DNA from: Pisolithus tinctorius | Taxonomy: Eukaryota; Basidiomycota; Agaricomycetes; Boletales; Pisolithaceae | Reading direction: 5' to 3' | NCBI GenBank assembly: GCA_024663395.1 | Contig: JANFAH010000006.1 | Span: 2,046,001 to 2,110,000 of the forward strand | DNA: 64,000 bases | In this document: positions 21,173 through 31,066 of the stretch, one piece after another | Layout: each line of letters begins with the position of its first letter | Position numbering within the stretch: the first letter of the stretch is position 1 | The notes under the pieces: generated by a model | The model's input: only the letters and a program-made list of their open reading frames with translations | What the model was told of the DNA's origin: nothing | Databases searched by the model: none | Made by a program: the position numbers and the translations under genes

Positions 21173-22195
21173 ATGTCAGACTCGCAAGATCCCTCTTACG
21201 CATCGCCGCCATTTGATCATGAGAAGGCGGACGTGATTTTACGGTCATCCGACAACGTAGATTTTCGCGTCTTCAAGTTGTTCCTGTCCCTTGCATCGCC
21301 ATTCTTTGAAACCCTCTTTGATCTCCCCCAACCGTCAGAAGAGATGAGTACGGATGTGGAGATCAAGGACGGACTACCTGTCATCCCTGTCTCGGAGGAC
21401 AGCAAGACCCTTGAGCCACTCCTCCGTTTCTGCTATCCCTGCACTCTAGCAGAGGATCCCCCTCTGGATGATTTTAGAGACGTCGTAAACGTACTCGAAG
21501 CTTCCAAAAAGTATTCCCTCGACGCAATCGAGAGGACTGTATGCAAATCTCTGTTCAGCCCGAAGATATTGGAGACAGATTCACTTCGCTGCTTTGCAAT
21601 TGCGTGTCGCGCTCGTATGCAAGACGAATGCATTCTCGCTGCCAAGTACACGCTTCGGGAGCCTTTGATTCCGACGTGGTTCGAGGAAATCGAGCTGATT
21701 ACCTGTACTGAACTCCTTTCGTTATTGACATATCATAAAAAGTGCGGCGACGCCGTTCAAGCATTAAAGGCCGACATCTCTTGGATCACAGCGGAGTATC
21801 CTCAGTGGACTGCCGCCCCATGGATGGTTGCAATGGAGTCTAGTGGAAACCACTGTGGATGCGCTCGGTCAACGTCAAAACGATTCGCGTCAGGCGGATC
21901 TACGAGTGCTCAGTGGTGGGAGACCTTCATACACACCACTTTCCTGGATTTGCGCGACAAGCCTTGTGCAGAGACTATCCGGCAAAATATCGAAAAGGCC
22001 ATACAAATAGTTCGACATCGTAATTGCCGTTACTGTTCTGCAGCGGCACCTGGAGGCATGCGTGACTTCGGGGTACTCTTTATCAACAAAGCTGAAGAAT
22101 TAATCGCCAAGGTGAGTTCTTCCCTTGAGTTACAACGTTTGCAGACATCAAGTAACCCCATTGTGTCACAGGTTGAGCTAGACCTGAAGTTTTGA
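21173..22195 (+). CDS. BTB/POZ domain protein, array copy at 21173 (MSDSQ type)
   Basis: Predicted 320 residues from exons 21173-22111 and 22172-22195. It has a BTB domain (ADVILRSSDNVDFRVFKLF), BACK-like helices, a variable patch (YPQWTAAPWMVAMESSGNHC), C-terminal cysteines (HCGC, CRYC) and last exon VELDLKF. The 60-nt intron is stop-free and a multiple of three. It is the last array member and converges on the intact 22743-24410 gene, so this pair is probably closest to the ancestral unit. Function is unknown beyond the BTB fold. Confidence 0.9.
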   Translation: MSDSQDPSYASPPFDHEKADVILRSSDNVDFRVFKLFLSLASPFFETLFDLPQPSEEMSTDVEIKDGLPVIPVSEDSKTLEPLLRFCYPCTLAEDPPLDDFRDVVNVLEASKKYSLDAIERTVCKSLFSPKILETDSLRCFAIACRARMQDECILAAKYTLREPLIPTWFEEIELITCTELLSLLTYHKKCGDAVQALKADISWITAEYPQWTAAPWMVAMESSGNHCGCARSTSKRFASGGSTSAQWWETFIHTTFLDLRDKPCAETIRQNIEKAIQIVRHRNCRYCSAAAPGGMRDFGVLFINKAEELIAKVSSSLELQRLQTSSNPIVSQVELDLKF

Positions 22196-22742
22196 TATGC
22201 CAGATACGTACGATTTGTTCTTGTAACTTCGCCTCGTCAGTGATCGGGGTATAAAGTGACTAGCAACGGCCTTGTTTTTGTCTTTACCCCGACGCGTTTC
22301 GAAAGAATTACAAATTGCAGAAGTATAAAATAGCTTCGCCTGCCTGCTCGTTATTAGCACCGAATGAAGTCAACTATGTTCTCGCTAGAGTTGAGGTGGG
22401 CTCTAGATGGGACTGGTATGAAGATTTACACCCCATAGCTTTGGAAGTTTCAAGTTCTCGAGCAGACTCGCACTAGATCAGGATGATTGAAACAACTAGT
22501 AAATATTACAACTCTAGCGAGTAAGCATTGTATGAATGGTACAGATACAGTATAATATCTATGATATAGAGTCACGGATCAAACAGTAGATTACGAGTGA
22601 TTTACAACGTGATCGTAAAGAGATCATGATGCACAATTCTTGCGGCGGAAAAAAGTTCAGGAAGGCCCGAAGCTCCAGGACGGGCCGACGTCACAAACAT
22701 GACAATCACGAATAAGTCATAAGTGTAATGAGGAGAACCCGC

Positions 22743-24410
22743 TTAGTGCATAAGACACTGCGCGTCCTCCTTCCTGGAGGGCTTGAAGAAGCCCATCATC
22801 GCCAGCATCGATGGCTTCTTTCCTACCACCTTGTTCAGTGGCAGGCTCAACATGCTTTGTGACGCATGGGGGATGTTTAGTACGCGTGTCGTCAACTTGC
22901 CACGCATTCCCCGTGCTTGTGCATCAGCGACGTTTGCCGCAGTGACTGGCGTAGCAGGGATAGGAGGTTCAAAGGACGAGGATAAGAATTCCCTGCGTCC
23001 CCTGTCTAATTCGCCTGGGGAGTTGGACGGCTTCTTGAGAGGCGGACTGGATGGCATTAGTTTAAGGGGAGCAGGACGTTTGCGAGCTTTCCTATCAGAC
23101 TTGATCTTCCCAACACTGGTGAACGCCGAAGACCCGAACTTGGGGCTGCGAGGGGACAGCGAGACGCGAGGGAACGCGACGTCAACAAGGTAGTCTGGTT
23201 TGCGAAGATGCTTGGCAGTCCGACGGGGCCGTGAGGGAAGCGCGAGAACGGACATGGCCGGCTTACGCAAGTCCAGCGGGGGCACTGCACTGCCGAACGT
23301 AGCAAGATCATCCACGTCGAGATGGTCGGTCGGTTGGACGATGTAGTGGGGGTCGAGATCCGAGTCCTGCGTCGATACGCTCCCACGACGTTCTTCACCG
23401 TCGATGCCAAGTGCAGAGGGTGAGCTCTCTCCACCGAAAGTAACCCACTGCAGCTCGCCAGTACCGTGCGCGCCCGTCTCCGAACCACCTGCAAGAAGGT
23501 GGGCGTACTCCCACTCCTCTTCACGGTCCCACCAGATACCTCCTTCACCATCGCGGTAAACGTCACTGACACCCATACCCCCAGCGGCCTTGGCTTGAGC
23601 TTCCATGAGTCGCCTCACATTATCGTTCATGCTTCCGCCGTCGGCAAACTGCATGAGGGCAAGTTCGTTGGCAAGTGGAGGAGGCCGCATAGCAGCGTAC
23701 TTGGCTTTCTTACGCTTCATAATGGCGGCGGAGGTAGCTGCAGCTTTCGCTTTCATCTTCGTTGGGGACGAAGGGGCAGCAGATTTGGACCTCGTACGTG
23801 GCCTGAGCACGGAGAGGGAACGGAAGCGGGTCAAACCACGAGGCTTGTTCGTCGTTTGGCAGGGGGCAGGTGGTACAGGAACGGCCTTAGGAACCACCGG
23901 TTGGTTGGGATGGACGGAGAAAGAGACGGCAGCAGAGAGGGGGGTATTGGGGAGCTGCAGAAAGACGGACGTATAGCCGACTGCGGTTAAATCTGGTTTG
24001 AAATCTGCGATGGAGGGTGTTGTGCCGTAAGTGGTAGTGGGAGTTGGAGCGATGTTCAGGAAGGAACCGGAGGTAACACGGACGGAGGTTATAGAAGGGC
24101 GGCGACCGCGTCCGAGTGATGGCCGACGGCGGGGAGAGCGGGGGGAACGGGGAGAGAGGGACGCCGGAGACCCAGGTTGTACGTGAGTAGCCCAAGCAGT
24201 AATGGCGGCGAATGTACTCGAGGGGCGTCGGAAACCGGAGACAGGGGGAACTGCGGCGGCCTGATACTTATGTTGTGAAGGTGGGGAAGGAAGCGGCTGT
24301 GCGGGTCGCTTTTTGGGTGGTGGGGGGTGAGCGAGGAAGGCATACTTTGGCACCTGGCCAGCTTTAATAGAGAGGACTTGTGGCTCAGAGGGAAGTTGGC
24401 CAAGAGACAT
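22743..24410 (-). CDS. Proline/serine-rich hypothetical protein, 555 aa
   Basis: A single long frame starts MSLGQLPSEP. It is largely low-complexity: proline-rich (HPPPPKKRPAQPLPSPP), SPRSPRSPRRRPSLGRGRR and basic stretches such as MKRKKAKYAAM. One ordered-looking segment, about residues 255-320, holds DGGSMNDNVRRLMEAQ and DVYRDGEGGIWWDREEEWEY. The C-terminus LNKVVGKKPSMLAMMGFFKP is kept best in the four broken copies. I know no family or function. Basic and SP motifs suggest a phosphorylated, possibly nuclear protein, but that is inference. A 5' intron upstream of 24410 cannot be excluded. Confidence 0.8.
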   Translation of the reverse strand: MSLGQLPSEPQVLSIKAGQVPKYAFLAHPPPPKKRPAQPLPSPPSQHKYQAAAVPPVSGFRRPSSTFAAITAWATHVQPGSPASLSPRSPRSPRRRPSLGRGRRPSITSVRVTSGSFLNIAPTPTTTYGTTPSIADFKPDLTAVGYTSVFLQLPNTPLSAAVSFSVHPNQPVVPKAVPVPPAPCQTTNKPRGLTRFRSLSVLRPRTRSKSAAPSSPTKMKAKAAATSAAIMKRKKAKYAAMRPPPLANELALMQFADGGSMNDNVRRLMEAQAKAAGGMGVSDVYRDGEGGIWWDREEEWEYAHLLAGGSETGAHGTGELQWVTFGGESSPSALGIDGEERRGSVSTQDSDLDPHYIVQPTDHLDVDDLATFGSAVPPLDLRKPAMSVLALPSRPRRTAKHLRKPDYLVDVAFPRVSLSPRSPKFGSSAFTSVGKIKSDRKARKRPAPLKLMPSSPPLKKPSNSPGELDRGRREFLSSSFEPPIPATPVTAANVADAQARGMRGKLTTRVLNIPHASQSMLSLPLNKVVGKKPSMLAMMGFFKPSRKEDAQCLMH

Positions 24411-25068
24411 GTTATCTGGGACCGTTCGTATAATGGAAAGGGGAGTAGCGGACTTATCCGGTTACCAAGTATTACTGTCGCACCGTTGGGCGTATTAGCA
24501 TGGAAATCGGAACACAGGCAAAGGAACATGCGTACCTGAAAAAAGTACAAGGAACGAGCAGCTGATCAACGGCCGATTAATGACTCCTGCAGAATGCAAA
24601 TATGGGGTATTCCGAGTAGTATGAACGAATAGAGTCCGAGAAAGACAAGGTGAAGTGCTCTTTTCTTCTTCGATACAAGGAGACGCGAGACTAGCTCAAC
24701 GGTGAGGGGACATTTCCTGCTGGCTTGGAGGTACTTAAGAGTACTCCGTAGACAAAAGACGACTAGCCATGTAGCACCACCCGCGGACAATAGCTGATTG
24801 GCAATGGAAAGCCAAATACTAGTGGTGTGCAAACAAAACATGGATCCACAACATTCATTGTCCTCGAGGACCCCAAACACCCCTAAGCTTCTCCTCCATT
24901 GTCGAGCCACCCGAATACAACACCTGCCTTTTTCGGTCTCCAGTGATCAATTGTCACCAGATACTTAGCACATCCCGAGTAGCGTATCCCAGCAACAGCC
25001 CTGTCATAGACATTGGTAGCACACCCTCGAATACCGTACATCTCCTCGCAAAATCATTACTTCCGCTC
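24411..25068. other. Intergenic region between two minus-strand genes
   Basis: It contains the 5' flank of the 555-aa gene and the 3' flank of the ZNF511-like gene. Short minus-strand ORFs show no motif; a possible splice acceptor near 24540 could belong to a 5' UTR intron. Confidence 0.5.
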
Positions 25069-26407
25069 TCATGACCCCCGCCCACGGCCCCTGAAGCCTC
25101 CATGGGCATAGCCTGGAGACATCACACGACGGATTAGAGCCCGACCCCTTGCACGGGACCCACCCTCGAGGGCACCTCCACGCCCACCGCGTCCGCCACC
25201 AAGTGGGTGGACATTCGGAGCAATTCTCGCTCTGCCCCTTCCTCCCCTTGGGCCAAAGTCTCTTCTCGCTACCTGTGGATTATGCCATTCCGGATGTACA
25301 AATCCACCATTCTTCCCTCCACGCCCAAACCTGATCGACGATGGTACTAACGAAAGTGAGGTCATCGATTGCGCAAGCTTCTCCACTTCCACAGACGATT
25401 GCTGCGCAACACTTTGTCTCGGAGACTGCGCGGTCGCCATCCTCGGAGTTGTCGCAGACGAAGCCACATCAAAATCATGAAGTTGGCTGACTTTGGGCGT
25501 TGCATCTCCCTCATAATCACTCTCTCCTTCCTCTTCCTCTTCCTCTTCCTCCTCCTCCGCCTCTTCTTCTTCTGAGTCTCCGTCTAACTCCATTTCGTCT
25601 TCACCTTCTTCTTCACTATTGGGTATTCCCTCATCTTCTTTGCTTTCCCTTGGTTTCCACTTCCCCCGTATCATACTCGCACCGTCCCCCCATCGTTTCA
25701 ACAGTCCACCAACCCCCTTGTTAGTGACAGCAAAGAAATATTCCCTTGGGTATGAATGAGCTTGGATAAGATGCAACCGCCTTGTTTTGGGGGTTAAAAA
25801 CTTGCGTGGGCACGATGCAAGGTGGCACGCAAACTACGAGGCAAGGAAACTCATTTTGACAAATAAGACATGGAGAACAGCACGACGGACGCACAATCTT
25901 TTCACCCCGCTCTTTTCGCAGCGCTGCAAGTGGATCATGACATTCCGTTTGGTGCTGATGTCATCCATCACATTGATAGTCAGTCAATCGTATCATCACC
26001 TCCGAGACCACCGTCGCGCAAGGCGACTACCATATGGAAGGGAAAGATGGAGATAGCACGATGAAGAAAATACCCACGAGTTCTAGTAGGCGCGCGTCGG
26101 GAAAGACGAATCCGCACCCAGGCTGTTCGCACACATGAGCATGGTATTTTCCGTAGTGGATCTCCAGATCGCGAGAGTTGGAGAGTGGGGTAGGAGTGTT
26201 GTGAGGTGGGTTGCATGTTGGTGGTAGTGTACACAGTAATCCAGGTCCAGTGGCAGCATTTGTGCGAGAGGCCTTGTTCATAGGGGTGTGATCTAGTGGG
26301 TCGTCGTTGTCTTTCGTGTTCGCTGCCGTCGTTGTCGTCGTAGGCAATATCGATACAGATCTATCTGATAATCGCGAAGGCGTGCGTTGGCGTTTGGACG
26401 ACCCCAT
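25069..26407 (-). CDS. ZNF511-like C2H2 zinc-finger protein with acidic and RGG-rich tail
   Basis: Predicted 384 residues from exons 26407-26078, 25954-25895 and 25833-25069. The phase-0 introns (123 and 61 nt) have GTGGGT and GTGCGT donors. After a Ser/Thr-rich N-terminus come C2H2 units: CEQPGC...LLELHQTECH spans the first intron and CHLASC...RRLHLIQAH starts the third exon, with HDPLAALRKERGEK between them. This order and HLIQAHSYPREY-type ending are typical of ZNF511 relatives. Residues about 195-240 are a Glu/Asp block, and the C-terminus is Arg/Gly-rich (GGRGGRGGALEGGSRARGRA), suggesting RNA or nucleic-acid contact. The role of the family is poorly known. Confidence 0.85.
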
Positions 26408-26646
26408 CGATGGCTGGTCACTTGATCGTCTCTCAGCCTTACGTGTCTATTCATCCAGATGGACCGGGGAAATGCTCAGATTAGGAAACTGGCCGCTCCG
26501 CAGACCGGGTGACACCGAGTGTCACAATAGTCACGATATGTGACAGTCACGCCACGTTACTTCTCCTTCTCATACGGGCCTGCCAGTGGGGCACACACGA
26601 AAGTGCTTAGGACCAGCCCAGTTGTCGCGACGTCGACTACGCTACG

Positions 26647-28207
26647 ATGTCTTCCAAGCGCAAATGGGACCAAGCTGCACCAGAGTTAGGCCAAGCTGAC
26701 GGTGAGGTGCCTGTCAAAGCAACTAAGACAGAGGAGGGCAAATCCGCATCCGAGGCAGCCGCCGCTGCAGCAGCTATTGCCGCTAAAATTGCGGCCCAGT
26801 TCAGCGCAACATCCGGTGCTGCTCCTGGAAGCATACAAATTGGTCAAAGGGATCCCCATGATGCCGAGTTCACGCATGACATTGACATCAACGACATCCG
26901 GAACAGATACTTACTCACCAGGTCTTCGACTCAGAGTGAGGTGCGTCCTTCGTGTTATAGGGGTTGAATTTGGCGTTCCAACGGTGTTTTTAATACATTT
27001 GTCTCACAATAGATCCAAGAAGAAACGGGAGTGTCAATTAGCACCAAGGGTGTGTGGTACCCTGACCGATCGAAAGCCACGGAAAAAGACCCTCCCTTAT
27101 ACCTCCACCTGTCCGGCTCCGCCAAGGATCAGCTGCAAAAAGCTATTGAAAAGATTAATGACCTCATATCATTGGACCTCGGGCCACTGGTGGAAGACAA
27201 AAAAGACCGCATGCGAGAAAAGGTAACGGCTGTGGTGCATCGTCCGTGCTCTCTATTTGATGTTCGTCGCATAACAGCGCAAATGGCCAGAGGAGAAGTT
27301 ACCTGTGGGGCTCGAGACGATTCGAAATTTCAACGTTCGTGCCAAGGTGGTTGGACCAGGAGTATGTCCAAGTCTGATACCGTCTTGCTACCCGAAGCTC
27401 ACTTTGACAGGGCATGTTCGTGAAATACATACAACAAGAAACGAGTACTCGTGTACAGATTAAGGGTATCGGCTCAGGGTTCGTGGAGCAGGAGACCGGG
27501 AAGGAATCGGATGAACCGATGCACATACACATAACGTACGTTTCCGTGCACCATGGCCTTCCCATCCAAGTGTAACAGTATAATGGGTGCTCACTCCTCA
27601 CAAGCGGTCCAGATGAAGGCCAGGTTGCACGGGCCAAGGTATTGACGGAAGACCTTTTAGAGGTTGTCCGTGCAGAGCATGCGAAATCTCAGGCGGTGCT
27701 CGTACAACAACAAATGGAATTACACCATGCGCAGATGCAATATGCGCAATACAGTGTGATGGCAGTCAGTGCTCGTCCAGATTGTTCGCCCCGACGTGCT
27801 AACCCGTGGTTGTGAATAGGGCGGCTATGGTACAGGTCCTCCACCCCCTGATAACGCGCCACCGCCACCTCCTCCTGGCGAACAACCCCCACCACCTCCA
27901 GACGGCGCTGTTCCACCTCAACCACCGGGTGCAGGAGCGCCGCAATCCGCGACGGATGCCTACGCGGCATACTGGTAAGTCGAACCTGCCACTTGTCCTA
28001 TTGTTTCTCTTACGTCTACTCGGCAGGGCTCAATATGGTTACGACGTCAACTCTCCGCAATTCAAAGAATGGGCGGCGAGTCAGCAGGCACAGTATGGGC
28101 AGTACTGGGCTCAACAGGGTTACGCGGGCGCCGCAGCTGGCGGCGCAACCGCACCGCCTGCACCAGCACCTAGCGAGCCTGCACCACCTCCGCCCCCGCC
28201 GGCATAG
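26647..28207 (+). CDS. KHDC4/BLOM7-like KH-domain protein
   Basis: Predicted 402 residues from seven exons: 26647-26940, 27013-27222, 27278-27361, 27411-27535, 27605-27764, 27820-27974, 28027-28207. After an Ala-rich N-terminus comes DINDIRNRYLLTRSSTQSE, joined to IQEETGVSISTKGVWYPD, then PLYLHLSG: the first KH-like unit. A second has FNVRAKVVGPG, GMFVKYIQQETSTRVQIKGI and EPMHIHITGPDEG. The tail is polyproline (APPPPPPGEQPPPPP) and ends with a QYGQYWAQQGY segment. This architecture matches KHDC4 (BLOM7), an RNA-binding splicing cofactor linked to the Prp19 complex. Introns are 49-72 nt and all joins keep frame. The gene is nuclear by inference. Confidence 0.88.
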
Positions 28208-28465
28208 CTGTAGGATACATACTCCCGATCGGAGGACACTATGCGATCTGATAGTTTCTTGCTCATATCTTTTTCAATAAATTCTGGGATGTATCTTGTG
28301 TGGTGTCAGGCGAGCGTGCATCCGTTGATGTCACTTCGAACGAATAATATCCTTCGCGAAGTCATGACTTCATTTGCACGCCGGCACAGAGGTCTGCAGG
28401 AAAAAATATTACATCGCAGGATCTGCGTATTATAATCCCGTTCTCTCGATTAGCCACTGTAATCG
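28208..28465. other. Convergent 3' spacer between the KH gene and ARP2
   Basis: Short spacer with an AATAAA-like signal at 28276 (TTCAATAAATTC), suitable for 3' processing of the plus-strand gene. No gene is seen. Confidence 0.5.
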
Positions 28466-30050
28466 TTACTCGCCCCGCGAGAGCTTGTCAAGGGACCGAA
28501 TGCCTTGCTCGAACCACTCCTCCCTAGTTATCCAGAATTCCTCGCGGTTCTTCATGATGTCTGCTAGAACAGCACCACCAAGGAAGACCATGTGTTTTCG
28601 ACGTGGGGGATCTTCGATACGAATTTTGAATTTCTGGTTTGAGTGCCATTGTTAGATCATCTGCATCAAGTGACCGGTGAAACATACGTTAAGTCGAGAT
28701 GGGTCGCTTTTAAGAACCCGGGTTAGGTAAAGTTGTTTCATTTCCTTCTCAAGGCGACTCGGGAGGCCTGGGTACATGCTTGAACCTCCAGAAAGAACGA
28801 TGTGCTTGTACAATTCCTGGCGAATGTCAACGGCTGCACTTTGAATGGTTTCGAAAAGCATTTCTAACGAAAATTAAGCATCAATATTCAACACGGAACC
28901 ACATAACTGAGAACAAAAAATATGAACCTGCTACGCCGGGTTGATCGACATCAACAAGATGAGGTTGGAACATGCACTCTGGCGCTTCGAAGCGTTCAGA
29001 GCCAACTTTGATCGTTCGACCATCTGGGAGCTGAGAACGATACATGAGCGGGTTTATGTCGAAGGTATTACAGTCTCGTACCGTATAACTCTCGACAAGG
29101 ACAGTGGTTTCCTCTGACAACCGTTGATCAAGATCGAGGTCGTAACTAGATGATCATGTTTTCGAATCACCAAGTCATGAATAGGTCCATAAACTTACCT
29201 GACATAACAGAGCTTTTCTTTAATTTCCCGCACGGTCTCGAAATCAGCGGTACGGTTGAATGCATATCCTCTCATGAGTAAAAGTTTGATGAGGTACCGC
29301 GTCACATCTCGACCAGCGATGTCTAAACGGCGTGTAAGATGTGGTAGAGCGAAGCCTTCGTAGACAGGTACGATGTGCGTGACACCGTCTCCCGAGTCTA
29401 CCACAACACCCGTCGTCAGACCTGCGAATGTACACCATCAGTTGTTGTAAGACAACTTTTCCAAACGTGCAATCCGACCTTGTGCATAAAGTGTCAGGAC
29501 GGCTTGTATAGCAACATAGACGCCCTGGAAGCCATACTCCTCAAACATGACCTGCACCATCCGTTGTCTGTTCGCCTTTGGGTTCATGGGTGGTTCCGTG
29601 AGCAAAACCTTGCGTCCGCGGGGATCGACTTTCAATTTCGTGTCAAAGGTATAGTCCCAGAGATGTTTCATGTCCTCCCAGTTGCGCACTATACCGTGCT
29701 CCATTGGTTGTGTGACCTGGAGGTAATTGCGATTCTCCGCAGCGTCGTCGCCGATCATGATATCCTTGATCACGGCTGACCCCACACGCTCCTCCGCTCG
29801 CAAGATGGGGCGCCCGACGATGGAGGGAAAGACTGTTCGGCAAGACAGTTCTTTAGAGGCTTCCTTTGAGATTGTAGATGGAGCGTAGATAGCTCACCAT
29901 GTTCTGGGAAGTTGGATCCTGCGAATCCTACTTTCACAAACTGCGGAGGGTGGTTAAGGACTGGGTATCAGACATCCAGACAGCACGACGGGTGAGTATG
30001 ATACTTACACCAGTTCCATTGTCGACCACGAGAGGAGGATCCTGGTCCAT
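28466..30050 (-). CDS. ARP2: Actin-related protein 2 (Arp2)
   Basis: Predicted 407 residues from seven exons: 30050-30009, 29940-29898, 29832-29479, 29421-29199, 29145-28928, 28863-28688, 28633-28466. It opens [14 protein letters not shown] then [14 protein letters not shown], the actin-fold phosphate loop region. Further markers are [47 protein letters not shown] (second phosphate loop), [39 protein letters not shown] and the C-terminal [20 protein letters not shown]. These identify Arp2, which with Arp3 and five other subunits nucleates branched actin filaments for endocytosis and polarised growth. All six introns have sound GT-AG sites, and length fits the family (about 390). It shares a 369-bp divergent promoter region with the next gene. 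Confidence 0.96.
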
Positions 30051-30419
30051 CGATGCTCCGATCTCGTTGAGGGTAGATTGTCGTTGGAATACTTATGAGT
30101 GTTTGTACAGACAAGTTACTACTGGATCACAGCTGTTTACCCGGCTTTGTGTCCTACTCGTATTAGCCTCTACGGAGACAGGCGCTTCACTGCGAAACGG
30201 CCATGGAGGCCAACGCTAATCGTTCGACACTAAAGGGCCAGCGTCCGGCGGAGGACGCAGCCAAACCCAAGGTGAAGCTTGACCTAAAACCGTTTAGTTT
30301 CGACAGTCCTTGATTTCGCTGTCTAACAGCCCGCTGCTCACCGCAGTGGCTCGCGCTACAAAGAAAAGTACCTCTCGCATCACCCGAACAACCTGAAACC
30401 GTCTGCTCACACAGTCACA
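30051..30419. promoter_or_regulatory. Divergent promoter region of ARP2 and the coiled-coil gene
   Basis: The two start codons lie 369 bp apart on opposite strands with no other gene between them. No clear TATA box is visible toward either side. Confidence 0.55.
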
Positions 30420-31066
30420 ATGGCCAGGTACCAGACGCTCCGGGAGAAATTCGATCAAGTCAATGCGGTACGCGTGGCAGACAATTGTTTTCCCCCGTCA
30501 CTGGCATTCATGCTGTGAACGCGACGTGGCGTTTTTTTCTTCAATCACACAGCTACACGAGGAGTACGAAAAAGAACTAGAACTCGCCAGCGCCCGAATA
30601 AAGAAGCTACAAGCTGAGAACGAGTACGTCTCTAGTTGTTTTGTGTCGTAAACTTCTCTCTACCAAACCAATGGTAACGGTTTTCATTATCCACTTCCGT
30701 GCCGCGCACTAGTCTTCTCCTCGACGCCATAAGTATCACTATCCCCGCAACACCCTCCCTCATGCATCTAATACGCCCTTCACCGACATCAACGACACCA
30801 CTCCCAATGCCGTCCCATCCACAACACCAACAACCAGTGGGACAACCTCCGCATCCTCACGTGAATGGACACACGTCCCATTATTCAAACGGGAGATACA
30901 GAGAAAGGGAATCTGAACGCCTCGAGGTGAGTTATCCACGCGTCCCCTTTGTGTTGAAAGAGCAGATGTAGCAAAAACCAGTGGTTCGCTGACACCTGAT
31001 GCTCTATAGCGGAGAGATTTAACGCCTCATGGACATGAACCCGCAGCCAACGGTCATCCATCGTGA
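30420..31066 (+). CDS. Small coiled-coil protein, intact copy
   Basis: Predicted 129 residues from exons 30420-30467, 30553-30623, 30713-30926 and 31010-31066. The N-terminus MARYQTLREKFDQVNA joined to LHEEYEKELELASARIKKLQ and AENDLLLDAI gives a single coiled coil of about 50 residues. It is followed by PATPSLMHLIRPSPTSTTPL, a His/Pro/Gln-rich stretch and a charged RYRERESERLE region. The layout recalls small fungal INO80-complex subunits of the Ino80F/TFPT type, but that is only a suggestion. Exon joins keep frame and have GT-AG ends. A broken duplicate lies at 35945-35990 and 61717-62237. Confidence 0.72.

Noticed and set aside
23466..23990. 174-codon plus-strand ORF
   Set aside because: It lies wholly antisense within the 555-codon gene, whose composition and duplicated fragments support the minus strand.
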